Positions 25,387 through 33,182 of a stretch of DNA of 33,247 bases are shown here, one piece after another. Location of the stretch: NCBI GenBank assembly GCA_016872855.1, contig VGYV01000005.1, forward strand, positions 1-33,247. The letters are read 5' to 3'. Position 1 is the first letter of the stretch; every line of letters begins with the position of its first letter. The translations under genes and the position numbers were made by a program. The notes beneath the pieces were generated by a model. The model saw only the letters and a list, made by a program, of their open reading frames with translations, made no database searches and was not told the origin of the DNA. The DNA comes from Planctomycetota bacterium. GTDB taxonomy: Bacteria > Planctomycetota > PUPC01 > DSUN01.

Positions 25387-26757
25387 TCAGTTCCCCGCCC
25401 CCTTCGGCGCCGTGCGCACGCCGCGCCAGGGCAAGGGGTGCGACTCGGCCACCGGGGTCTCATAGATGTCCCATGCGCGCCCCTCGCGCGGGGTGGGCCT
25501 TCGCTCGGGCTCGACGGCGGCCGCGTAGAGGCGGTCCGACAAGCGCGTGGTGGCGCCCGTCCTGCCGCAGGAGCGTACCCCTGCGCCCACGGCATCGTCC
25601 TGCGGCCAGTCCGCGGGCAGGGCCGGCGTGCCGAGGCCGTGTGTGCCCCTGAACCTGCGTCCCTGGGCATTGCCCACCGTCACCGCACGCTCGCCATCGC
25701 GGTCGTGAAGCGGCACCCAGAACCAGTCGCCGAAGGGGATGCCCCAGTAGGACGGGCCGACCTCATCTGGTTTGGGCTCGCGCGGCCCCCGGATGGCCTT
25801 CTCCCACTCTAGTTCGGTCATCGGGCGCAACCCCGCCCACGCCGCCCACGCCGCGCCGTCGGCCCACGACAGGCCCCTGGCCGCGCCGGGCTTGCCGGAG
25901 TAAACGCAGTTCGGGGGCTCCCCGGAACGCGGCAGATGTTCGCGGTCGTCAAGGCAGCGCGCGGCGGCCTGCGCTGGATTCAGTGTGTTCAGGAAGCCCG
26001 CATACTGTTCCCACGTGATGTGGCGCTTCATGCAGTAGAAGGCCGAGTAGCCGTTTGGAAACGACGCAGGGATTTCGCCGCCATCCTCCGGCTGAGCGTA
26101 CTTCCTCGCCCAGAGCCGGCCGCTCTGTTGTCCCGTTGGGATAGCGCTGGAACTTGTGACTTTGTATGGCTGGGTATGCTGGCTGCCGTCGGTGTACTGG
26201 TAGAATCCACCCACCTCCGTTCCGCCCGAGCCCAGGCAAAACGGCCCCTCAGCCACGTACACCATCTCGATCCCGAAGGCCAGCACCTTCACCTTCGTGT
26301 CCTTCGCAATACCCTTGCAGGCCGTAAGGTCCCAGATGGCAGTCACGCCGCGCGCCGCCACCGCGCCCTTCGCCTCGGCCGCCTGCCGCACGAACAGGCC
26401 GGTGAACCCTTCGTCGCCGTCGGGCACGATGAAGTCCAGCCGCGTGCCGCCCTCCGCCTGGCCGTAGCCCGTCGGGTTCACCACCTTGTCCGCCGTCAGC
26501 CGTACATGCTGCCATTCAGCGGCGCCCTCGGCCTTCACCTTGAAGAACACCCAGGCCGCGTCGTGGTTGACGTTGCTGCGCCAGGAGTTATCCCAGGCGA
26601 TGTCGAACGTCACCGTCGCGGTCTTCTCATCGCGCGAGGCCACTGCCGCGTTCTCGATTCGCAGCTTGTCTGCGCGGGCCATTCTCGGCAGAACGCCGAA
26701 CACGATCGCGACCACCCACGCGCGGGTAAGTGGGTACGCGTTGCGCAACCAGCCCAT
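25387..26757 (-). CDS. secreted SUMF1-fold protein with divergent C-terminus
   Basis: A 456-residue protein with a signal peptide (MGWLRNAYPLTRAWVVAIVF), then the N-terminal module (~32-175: FDIAWDNSWR, NHDAAWVFFKVKAEGA) and the first part of a SUMF1 fold (FYQYTDGSQHTQPYKV, AFYCMKRHITWEQYAGFLN, AAWAGLRPMTELEWEKAIRG). The C-terminal ~100 residues have no GNLWEE and no GFRC, ending WRGVRTAPKGAGN, so the fold is shortened. AAAGGAG lies 8 bases before the ATG. It is the furthest upstream of the tandem paralogues. Confidence 0.82.
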   Translation of the reverse strand: MGWLRNAYPLTRAWVVAIVFGVLPRMARADKLRIENAAVASRDEKTATVTFDIAWDNSWRSNVNHDAAWVFFKVKAEGAAEWQHVRLTADKVVNPTGYGQAEGGTRLDFIVPDGDEGFTGLFVRQAAEAKGAVAARGVTAIWDLTACKGIAKDTKVKVLAFGIEMVYVAEGPFCLGSGGTEVGGFYQYTDGSQHTQPYKVTSSSAIPTGQQSGRLWARKYAQPEDGGEIPASFPNGYSAFYCMKRHITWEQYAGFLNTLNPAQAAARCLDDREHLPRSGEPPNCVYSGKPGAARGLSWADGAAWAAWAGLRPMTELEWEKAIRGPREPKPDEVGPSYWGIPFGDWFWVPLHDRDGERAVTVGNAQGRRFRGTHGLGTPALPADWPQDDAVGAGVRSCGRTGATTRLSDRLYAAAVEPERRPTPREGRAWDIYETPVAESHPLPWRGVRTAPKGAGN

Positions 26758-26838
26758 AGGATGACTCCTTTCTGAAGCTACTCAGAATTCGCCTTGCCCA
26801 GTCTGGAGCGACACCATGCCGCGCCAGAATCGGCGCGG

Positions 26839-27827
26839 TCAGTCCTTGACCTCCTCCAGCATTACGTCATCAAACCATGCCACACCTTGGCCGTCTACAC
26901 AAATCCGAACAACCAGGAACGGGTCATCAGGCCCCGGCTGGAATTCGGCGGCCAGTTGGGTCCGTTCGCTCCGGCCGCCCACCTCCGTGGTCTTTCGCGA
27001 CGCCCGCACGTCGTCCCAGCTCCACCCAGCGTCGTCCACGCGAAGGTACGCGCTGCCTTCGCCCAAAGCGGCCTTCACCCAAGCGGTGAGCCGATAGCGT
27101 TTCCTCGATTCGCCGATCACCCCCGGGCCGCCGCCGATCGGCGCGAAGCTGGCGACCTTCCCCAGACCCCGGCCGACGACCTTCAGGGAATACTTGCCCG
27201 AGTGCGCCTGCTCGGTCACGAAGCCGACGAAGCCGCCGGCCTCAACGTGGTCCACGGGCGTGTTGACCGGGTTGTGCCAGGCCAGGCGGAACTCCGTGCC
27301 CCCGCGGTAGCCGCCCTTGTGGGTCTGCTCGGACTTGAACTCCAGCGAATCGCCCTTGTCCTTGGCGAAGGTGAGCTTGAACGACTCGACGGGCGGCACG
27401 GGCGAGTGATAGCCGCACATCTCCAGCGGCGGCCGCGCCCCGATCAGATTCGCCCAGTGGTAGATAGGGGGAATCTCGTACTTCGCCCCCTTGGCGACCT
27501 CGGGCGAGAATCGGAACAGCTCGATGTGGTTCACCCAGGTCGTGATCAGGCCGATCCGCTCGTCGCCGTCGCAGATGTACCACCAGTGCTCCCCTTGGCC
27601 TCGGGGCGCGCCTGAACCGGCTCGAAGGGCTCAAGGCGGAAAGCCGGCGTGTGCTTCATCCTCGGCATCGCCGCGAATGCCTTCGAGTTGTCCAGAATCT
27701 TCTGAATCTCCCCGGCGGAGCCCCTCGACGGCCCGATGGCCACCGAAATCAGCCCGCCCATGACAAGTGCCCAGGCGGTGACGCTCGACACTGCCTTGGT
27801 CTCCTTGCTGAAGCTGGGGACCATCAT
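26839..27827 (-). pseudogene. broken secreted carbohydrate-binding protein gene
   Basis: The start at 27827 (MMVPSFSKETKAVSSVTAWA) gives a signal peptide and the segment SAGEIQKILDNSKAFAAMPR. Near 27595 the reading shifts: the next protein-like text, HWWYICDGDERIGLITTWV and on through FRFSPEVAKGAKYEIPPIYH, is in another frame and runs to TGA (26841-26839). The end (SGKYSLKVVGRG, ...YLRVDDAGWSWDD, VAWFDDVMLEEVKD) is a jelly-roll carbohydrate-binding module. The abrupt changes LAWH/NPVNTP and GFVTE/QAHSG suggest further internal deletion. GGAG precedes the ATG. Confidence 0.6.
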
Positions 27828-28227
27828 ACGTCTCTCCATTATAGTAATAGCAGCAATCGCGGAAAGGTTACCCCGCATGGCCGGAGTTTGTCCGGATCTT
27901 CATGAGTGGGCAAGAGTCCGCCGGGGCTCCTGGGGCCCGATCTCGGCCGTGCCTTCACCCAGCCAGGACTCAGTGCGATGGCGTTGGTGCTCCCCCGGGT
28001 GTTGCTGTTAGCTGACCGCCGAGGTGTTGAGGGCTCGCCTGGCTCTGGCAAGGCACCTTGACTCAAGCCAAGAGTCTGGTACATGATAGGGGCATCATGG
28101 CCACCCAGGGTCCCCTGTTGCGTGCGGGAACTCACTCTTGCCGCAAGCAGGCGAGGGTGTCGTTCCCGGTGGCTGTTTGTGCAGCCCACGCTGAGCCGAT
28201 AGACACCAAATCCGGAGAAGACTGGCG
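27828..28227. other. divergent gap between two broken genes
   Basis: 400 bases. A promoter-like pair for the plus strand lies inside it. I see no gene, RNA or strong repeat otherwise. Confidence 0.4.
28057..28086 (+). promoter_or_regulatory. possible promoter of the plus-strand glycosidase remnant
   Basis: TTGACT (28057-28062) and CATGAT (28081-28086) with 18-base spacing. CATGAT is also the -10 in the promoter at 33.15 kb. Confidence 0.35.
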
Positions 28228-28570
28228 ATGGGCCTGAAGCCCCTGTGCCCAACGCTAGCCGTTGCTGTTGTGCTCATCGGCCAATCCAGCGGGCAGGCAG
28301 CGTATCGAGCCGGGCAAGCCGCTGATCCCAACGTCCGAGATCCAAGGCGAGTATGATTGGGGATGCGTGTATGCCGCGGCGGTCCCGATTGTGCGCCAAG
28401 GCGAAATCCGCCTGTACTATGGCGCCTCGAACGGGCCCCACAGCGGCTGGCGCGACGGCTTCTTCTGTTTGGCGACTCTGCGGCCCGATGGGTTTGCAGG
28501 TTACGAGCCGGCCAATGCGGCTCGGAGGACGAGACTTGATCCCCTGAAGCCTGACACTGCCGGTCACTAG
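28228..28570 (+). pseudogene. broken secreted glycosidase (GH43/GH130-like propeller)
   Basis: ATG at 28228, with GGAGAAG upstream, opens a signal peptide MGLKPLCPTLAVAVVLIGQS. Near 28305 the sense shifts to another frame reading RIEPGKPLIPTSEIQGEYDW, VYAAAVPIVRQGEIRLYYGA and DGFFCLATLRPDGFAGYEP, the last blades of a five-bladed propeller glycosidase. It ends at TAG 28568-28570. The whole catalytic interior is absent. Confidence 0.6.
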
Positions 28571-28683
28571 CTGACACGTAAATCACTGTTGGGACGAGAC
28601 TTACGGAATTGGCCACCTTCGTATCTCGTTGTAGTTTCAGAACTTGCGTCTTCGGGGAGTGCGGGATTGTCGATCTGGCGCTT

Positions 28684-28700
28684 GCGGGTTCGAGTCCCGT
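28684..28700 (+). other. tRNA T-arm-like sequence without a tRNA
   Basis: GCGGG-TTCGAGT-CCCGT has the form of a T stem-loop, but I cannot fold the upstream bases into a cloverleaf. It may be a tRNA-derived scar in the gap between the glycosidase remnant and the protease gene. Confidence 0.3.
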
Positions 28701-28869
28701 TGCCATGGACGACTGCGGAGGCTTCGAAGCTTGGAACTCCGACAAGTACTTGCCCAAGCTGCCTCATGCTGCTATAATCAGTCGTCGGATGGCCGGCCCA
28801 AGCTCCTTGATGCCTGCGACGAGAAGTTCTAAAGGTGTCCGGCCACCCCGACCACTCGGAGGCACCGAC

Positions 28870-29232
28870 ATGGGCGTCACCCACGTGACAGTCAGGGTTA
28901 CGGACATCGGGCAGGCAGGAACGCCCTACGAAGACGAGTTCGTGGTGGACACCGGGGCGGTCCATTGCCTGGCGCCGGCGGAGCGGCTTCGGGCGGCCGG
29001 GGTGCAGCCCGAGGGGAAGGATGTCTACACGCTGGCCAACGGCGAGGCGGTGGAGTACGAATACGGCTTCGCCCGCCTGAAGTTCCTGGGCATGGACGCG
29101 GTTGCCCGCATCATCTTCGGCCCGGCCAAGGCGGAGCCGCTTCTCGGTGTCCTGGCGCTGGAGGACGCGGGGATCGTGGTGGACCCACGCACGCACGAGC
29201 TCAAGCGGCTTCACTCGCTGCCGCTCATGTAG
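28870..29232 (+). CDS. retropepsin-like aspartic protease
   Basis: A 120-residue protein with FVVDTGAVHCLAP, where D27-T-G is the catalytic motif of single-domain (clan AA) aspartic proteases, which act as dimers. LLGVLALEDAGIVVDP near the end matches the second conserved segment of these small bacterial proteins. No signal peptide or membrane segment is seen, so it is cytoplasmic. The start at 28870 has GGAGG seven bases upstream. It overlaps the stop of the convergent HAD gene by 8 bases. Partners of such proteins are unknown; some sit in toxin-antitoxin-like settings. Confidence 0.8.
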   Translation: MGVTHVTVRVTDIGQAGTPYEDEFVVDTGAVHCLAPAERLRAAGVQPEGKDVYTLANGEAVEYEYGFARLKFLGMDAVARIIFGPAKAEPLLGVLALEDAGIVVDPRTHELKRLHSLPLM

Positions 29233-29893
29233 CCTCCGCTGCCGCTCTCGCTATCCAGTCGGCCACGCGCTCATCGCACAGATTCGGACAGACCAGGTCC
29301 GCCTCGGATAGGTCCTGCCCCACGGCGCCGGGGCGCTGGATGGCCACCACGCGCATGCCCGCCGCCTTGGCCGACAGCACGCCCGCCCGCGAGTCCTCGA
29401 AGGCCACGCACTCCCCGGGCGCCACGCCCAGCCGCTCCGCCGCGAGGAGGTAGGGCGCGGGGTCGGGCTTGCCACGCGGCGTGTCCTCCGTCGCCACGAC
29501 CGCCCGCACGTCCCCCTCCACGCCCGCCAGCCGCAGCGTCTCGCCGACGAGCCGACGCGAGGAGCCGGAGACGACCCCGACCGGGTGCGTGGCCGCGAGG
29601 CGCTTCAGGAGGGCAATCGAGGAGTGGATGCGGATGTCAGTGCTCCCCTTGAGCCGGTCGAAGGCCGCTCCGAGGAGCCGCTCAAGCGTCTCGGCGTTCG
29701 GGAAGGCCTCGGGGTACTCCCGCAGCAGTTCGGGCCGTATGTCGCCCCACGCCCGTCCGTAGATGAGCGCGACCGCCTGCTCGTGGGTGACGGGGTGCCC
29801 GATGTCGCGCAGCACGGCCTCCGCCGCGGCCACCCACAGCCGCTCCGTGTCCACCAGCGTGCCATCCAGATCGAAGAGGAAGGCCCTTGTGAT
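29225..29893 (-). CDS. HAD phosphatase, beta-phosphoglucomutase-like, probable AUC start
   Basis: The motif FLFDLDGTLVDTE (D8 and D10 if starting at 29893) holds the nucleophile. SGSSRR is motif II, GKPDPAPYLLAAERLGV motif III and EDSRAGVLSAKAAGM motif IV. The nearest GTG (29854) lies after the DxD motif and would remove the active site, and no ATG, GTG or TTG exists between the upstream in-frame stop and DxD. ATC at 29893 has a perfect AGGAGG six bases upstream, so either an AUC start or a base error from ATG is implied. Length is then 222 residues, normal for the family. Substrate is probably a sugar phosphate. Confidence 0.85.
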   Translation of the reverse strand: MTRAFLFDLDGTLVDTERLWVAAAEAVLRDIGHPVTHEQAVALIYGRAWGDIRPELLREYPEAFPNAETLERLLGAAFDRLKGSTDIRIHSSIALLKRLAATHPVGVVSGSSRRLVGETLRLAGVEGDVRAVVATEDTPRGKPDPAPYLLAAERLGVAPGECVAFEDSRAGVLSAKAAGMRVVAIQRPGAVGQDLSEADLVCPNLCDERVADWIARAAAEAT

Positions 29894-29907
29894 CTTGTTC
29901 CTCCTGC

Positions 29908-29936
29908 TTGCGGGGTTGTCTGTCCTGGCGTATAAT
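29908..29936 (+). promoter_or_regulatory. promoter of the two-gene HEPN cassette
   Basis: TTGCGG (29908-29913) and a perfect TATAAT (29931-29936) with 17-base spacing, about 80 bases before the first gene, immediately upstream of the divergent HAD gene. Confidence 0.6.
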
Positions 29937-30019
29937 GCATTCTAGCAGACTAGGAGCGGGTGTGTCGCGCGCATATCGCACGACAGGCGCGCGCGAGGCG
30001 TCCGATAGGAGCGTTTGAC

Positions 30020-30496
30020 ATGGCATCTACTGCGACAACGAATGAAGCCGTGGCCGAGTATCTCGAGCGGGTCGAGGAGCTCTATGCCAACGTCCGCGAG
30101 TGGATGTCCGACGAGCCTGGCGTGGAGTTCTCTGAGGGCAAGACCCGGCTTAATGAGGAATACACGGGGCCGTATGCGGCGAAGGTCCTCAAGGTAAAGC
30201 TGAATGGCGGAAAGGCACTGAGTTTCGTGCCCAAGGGCGCCTACTTTATCGGAGCCAGAGGCCACTTGGACGTTTCTGGCCCTCTGTGGCGTGAGACTCT
30301 TGTTTGGGTGGACGAAGACGGTCCGGCTATAGCTTTCAAGGAGACTGCTGAGGGACAGGTCGAGGTGCTCCAAGGCCGCCCGATGTATCCTGGCGTTCCG
30401 CGGGGATGGGCTTGGGTGGACAACTCGCATCGCAGGCTTGTCCACCTGGACCGCAAGGTGTTCTTCCGCAAGCTCTTGAGAGCACTCACCGAATGA
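30020..30496 (+). CDS. unknown protein, first gene of the HEPN cassette
   Basis: A 158-residue protein I do not recognise. It is acidic at the start (NEAVAEYLERVEELYANVRE) and contains ALSFVPKGAYFIGARGHLDV and a tryptophan-rich PRGWAWVDN near the end. No signal peptide or membrane segment is seen. AGGAG precedes the ATG at 30020. Its TGA overlaps the next ATG by ATGA, so the two proteins are made together. By position it could be an antitoxin or immunity partner of the HEPN protein; that is inference. Confidence 0.75.
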   Translation: MASTATTNEAVAEYLERVEELYANVREWMSDEPGVEFSEGKTRLNEEYTGPYAAKVLKVKLNGGKALSFVPKGAYFIGARGHLDVSGPLWRETLVWVDEDGPAIAFKETAEGQVEVLQGRPMYPGVPRGWAWVDNSHRRLVHLDRKVFFRKLLRALTE

Positions 30497-31023
30497 GCAG
30501 CCCGCTGGAGCCCATCTGGGACGCATACCAGACGACCCTGAATGCTCTCAAGGTTGTCGATCGTTGCGCGACGGCTCCGCACATTGATGAAGAGCGACCA
30601 TTCCGTAACACAAGATTCCACAAGGAGACAGAGGAGCGCTGCAAGGGCCTCTTGAAATCGGCGCAAGTGGAACTTGACGCTCTGACTGTCCTGGGCCTCT
30701 ATGCCGCGTTTGAGGCGCGGGTGCGCGAGCACTTGACGCAGCAGGGGGAGTTGCTGCGCACCGCAGGGACTCCCGACCGGGAGTTCGGCCTGGCTCTCGC
30801 CGAGCACTTTGAGCGGTACTGCGATGAAGAGCAAAGGATGGACAGGTTTGTTGAACTGTTCGCCCATGCGGTTGGCGATACCCTTGTCGCACAGGTCGGA
30901 CAGATAAGGAAGTACCGTCACTGGGTGGCCCACGGACGCCGCGGGAAAACCCCGCCGGCCACCAGGCCCGCATTCACCTATGACACGCTCACTGCGTTCC
31001 TAAAGTCGGCAGGGCTCGCCTGA
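30493..31023 (+). CDS. HEPN-motif protein, possible RNase toxin
   Basis: A 176-residue mostly helical protein. The C-terminal RKYRHWVAHG contains R142-x4-H147, the RX4-6H motif of HEPN ribonucleases. The middle LGLYAAFEARVREHL resembles helix I of HEPN families. HEPN proteins cleave RNA as toxins or anti-phage effectors, usually with a partner made from the same transcript. The ATGA overlap with the gene before supports such a pair. The partner is not a nucleotidyltransferase (MNT), so this would not be the standard HEPN/MNT pair. Confidence 0.7.
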   Translation: MSSPLEPIWDAYQTTLNALKVVDRCATAPHIDEERPFRNTRFHKETEERCKGLLKSAQVELDALTVLGLYAAFEARVREHLTQQGELLRTAGTPDREFGLALAEHFERYCDEEQRMDRFVELFAHAVGDTLVAQVGQIRKYRHWVAHGRRGKTPPATRPAFTYDTLTAFLKSAGLA

Positions 31024-31040
31024 CGTGGGGCTCTCTCCGG

Positions 31041-32099
31041 TCACGCCAACCGCGACAGCGGGTTCTGGCGGTGGCACTCCTCGATGACGGCGATCTGCTG
31101 GCGGACCTGTTCGGGCGTGACGGCCAGCGGCGCGCCCTCCGTGAGCGTCCTGTAGAGGTGGCTGTAGAACTGCTTCGACATGTAGGCGAAGCTGTCGGCC
31201 TGGCTCTTGGGCACGGTCCACGTCTTCTCCACCCAGGGCAGTTGCTCGCTACAGTATTGGCGGCCTGAGAGCGGCTCGCGGATGAGCGACCGCTTCGGGG
31301 CCTTCTTCGGGTTGAAGTACTTCCACTTCATCTCGCCCGTGCCACCCGTCAGCCCGCCGCGGGTGCCGAACACCTGGTAGGTGTAGAGCGGGTAGGCGCA
31401 GCAGGACGAAATCTCAAGGTCAATGGTCGGATGGCCCTCGCCGCTCATGACCAGCTTCACGTGGTCCTCGGCATCGCCGAACGTGTTGGCACGGTCCATT
31501 AGGCAGGTGATCTTGGGCATGCCCGGGCCGAAGAGCTGAAGGGCCTGGTCGAGGGGGTGCGGCCCGGTGTTCAGCAGGTTGCCGCCGTTGTGCTCCTGGA
31601 GCGTCTGCCAGTCCCACCGCCGCCCGAAGCCGTTGAAGGCGACCTTGATCATCACGATGCGGCCCAGGACGCCCGAGGCGATGACCTTGCGGACCTGCTG
31701 GAAGTAAGGGGCGAAGCGGCTCTGCTGGAAGATGGCGAGGAGCTTGCCCGCCTTGGCCGCCGCGGCGACCAACTCGTCCACCTCGGCGGCGCGGCGGGCC
31801 AGCGGCTTCTCGCACAGCACGTTGTGGCCCGCCCGCAGGCCCTCCAGCGTGATCGGCACGTGGAGGTCGGAGAACGTGGTGTTGATCACCAGGTCGAGGT
31901 CGGAGCGGCGGAGAAGCTCGCGGTAGTCCTCATAGGTGGCGGCCCCGAACTCGGCCTCGGCCTGCGCCCGCCGCTCGGCGATGAGGTCCGACACTGCGGC
32001 GATCTTGTAGCGCCTGTCCGTCCGCAGGTGGCGGGTGTGGATGTCGTAGCCGCTCCGCCCCTGGCCGATGATGCCCACGCGAATGACCTTGCTTGGCAT
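31041..32099 (-). CDS. Gfo/Idh/MocA family oxidoreductase
   Basis: A 352-residue NAD(P)-dependent oxidoreductase. VGIIGQGRSGYDIH is the Rossmann loop, CEKPLARRAAEVDELV holds the family EKP lysine, and NTGPHPLDQALQLFG marks the C-terminal substrate domain. Members oxidise sugars, inositols and related compounds; the substrate is unknown. No signal peptide is seen. The start at 32099 with GGAG upstream gives the Rossmann loop its normal place; an earlier in-frame start at 32165 lies within the upstream inverted repeat. It is convergent with the HEPN cassette, 17 bases apart. Confidence 0.88.
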   Translation of the reverse strand: MPSKVIRVGIIGQGRSGYDIHTRHLRTDRRYKIAAVSDLIAERRAQAEAEFGAATYEDYRELLRRSDLDLVINTTFSDLHVPITLEGLRAGHNVLCEKPLARRAAEVDELVAAAAKAGKLLAIFQQSRFAPYFQQVRKVIASGVLGRIVMIKVAFNGFGRRWDWQTLQEHNGGNLLNTGPHPLDQALQLFGPGMPKITCLMDRANTFGDAEDHVKLVMSGEGHPTIDLEISSCCAYPLYTYQVFGTRGGLTGGTGEMKWKYFNPKKAPKRSLIREPLSGRQYCSEQLPWVEKTWTVPKSQADSFAYMSKQFYSHLYRTLTEGAPLAVTPEQVRQQIAVIEECHRQNPLSRLA

Positions 32100-32125
32100 T
32101 GAGCTTCTCTCCGTGTGGTTCCGCA

Positions 32126-32192
32126 CGTAGCCGCGAGCGTCCCGCTTGCGGCTCTCTTCGGCCACTCGACAAGCGGGACGCTTGTCGCTACG
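32126..32192. repeat. 23-bp inverted repeat with AGCGTCCCGCTTG core
   Basis: Arms 32126-32148 and 32170-32192 match at 20 of 23 positions with a 21-base loop, between two minus-strand genes. The AAGCGGGACGCTTG core looks like a dispersed repeat. It may end transcription of the coiled-coil gene. Confidence 0.7.
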
Positions 32193-32208
32193 AAACCCGC
32201 AAAACCCG

Positions 32209-33033
32209 TTACTTCTGTTCCGCGACCGCCCGGCGGCCCGTCTCGGCGGCTTGGGCCTGAAGGGCGGCGATGGTCTTGGCGTTCGCCGAGCCCTCGATGG
32301 CCTTCACCGCGATGTCCTGCACCTGGCCGTAGGATTTCTCGATCTGCGCCGAGAGCTTCGCGAGCTGCGCCGCCTGGGCCTTCACGGTCTCCTGAAGCGC
32401 CTCGATGCGGGCGTTGAGGACCTTCCCCTCGGCCTCGGAGTCCTTCTTCAGGAGCTCCTCGCGGGCGGCAGCCTCGCGGCTCAGCCGCTCGCTCGTCTCC
32501 TTCACGGCCCTGGCCACGGCGGCGTCGCGCTCCTTGGCCTCGGCCTCGTGAGTCGCCTGCTCCTCCTTCCACTCGGCGCGGGTCGCCTCGATTTCGGCAT
32601 CGAGGTCGGCCTTCCTCTGCGCCATGTCCGCCTCGAACTGCTCCCGCTTCTGGCGCTGGGCCTCGAGGAGCGCGGCCAGGGTCGAGGCCGCCTTCTGTAT
32701 CTCGTAGATCTCCGCCAGCTCCACCTCTTTCACCTCGACCGCGCGCTTGACCTGTTGGTACTTCGTCGTCGCCTCATCCATCTTGTCCGACAGGTCGGCG
32801 AGGACCTTGCTGATCTCGGCCTTCAGGGTGGCGATCTGCTTGCCGATGCCCTCGGAGGCCACGGCCTCGGCGATGGCGACGGCCGCCTTCTCCTCCCGCT
32901 CCCTGATCCTCTGCTCCGGCTTCGCCTCGGCCTCGCGCCGCTCCTGGAGCTGCTTCTGAAGCTCCTTGTAGGCCGCGAGAAGCTCCTTCTTCGAGCTTGT
33001 CACCCCGACCGCCTTCGCCTCTGTCTCCGGCAT
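32209..33033 (-). CDS. long coiled-coil protein, function unknown
   Basis: A 274-residue protein, nearly all helix with heptad patterns: KKELLAAYKELQKQLQERRE, then KVLADLSDKMDEATTKYQQV, AALLEAQRQKREQFEADMAQ and QLAKLSAQIEKSYGQVQDIA. Charged residues (Glu, Lys, Arg) and Ala dominate. There is no signal peptide and no membrane segment. Similar proteins occur in several environmental bacteria, with unknown function, possibly cytoskeletal or scaffold. The ATG at 33033 has an AAAGGGG ribosome site. Confidence 0.75.
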   Translation of the reverse strand: MPETEAKAVGVTSSKKELLAAYKELQKQLQERREAEAKPEQRIREREEKAAVAIAEAVASEGIGKQIATLKAEISKVLADLSDKMDEATTKYQQVKRAVEVKEVELAEIYEIQKAASTLAALLEAQRQKREQFEADMAQRKADLDAEIEATRAEWKEEQATHEAEAKERDAAVARAVKETSERLSREAAAREELLKKDSEAEGKVLNARIEALQETVKAQAAQLAKLSAQIEKSYGQVQDIAVKAIEGSANAKTIAALQAQAAETGRRAVAEQK

Positions 33034-33094
33034 CGTCGTCCCCTTTCGCTGTGTGGCTGGTGTCGAGAGAAACGCCGATCGCACTCAGGCGGCC

Positions 33095-33123
33095 AGTATA
33101 GCCGGCCTCATCGGCGGGCGGAA
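33095..33123 (-). promoter_or_regulatory. possible promoter of the coiled-coil gene
   Basis: Minus-strand TATACT (33100-33095) is a good -10. The -35 TTCCGC (33123-33118) at 17 bases is weak. Confidence 0.4.
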
Positions 33124-33153
33124 CCCCGTTGTGCCTCGGCACGTCGGACGGGG

Positions 33154-33182
33154 TTGACAGTGGCGACGCACTACGGCATGAT
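33154..33182 (+). promoter_or_regulatory. promoter pointing out of the window
   Basis: TTGACA (33154-33159) and CATGAT (33177-33182) with 17-base spacing. A plus-strand ATG ends the window, so a gene is likely to start just beyond. Confidence 0.55.

Noticed and set aside
27838-27866. TATAAT on the minus strand as promoter of the broken carbohydrate-binding gene
   Set aside because: Transcription would start within a few bases of the ATG and remove the GGAG ribosome site.
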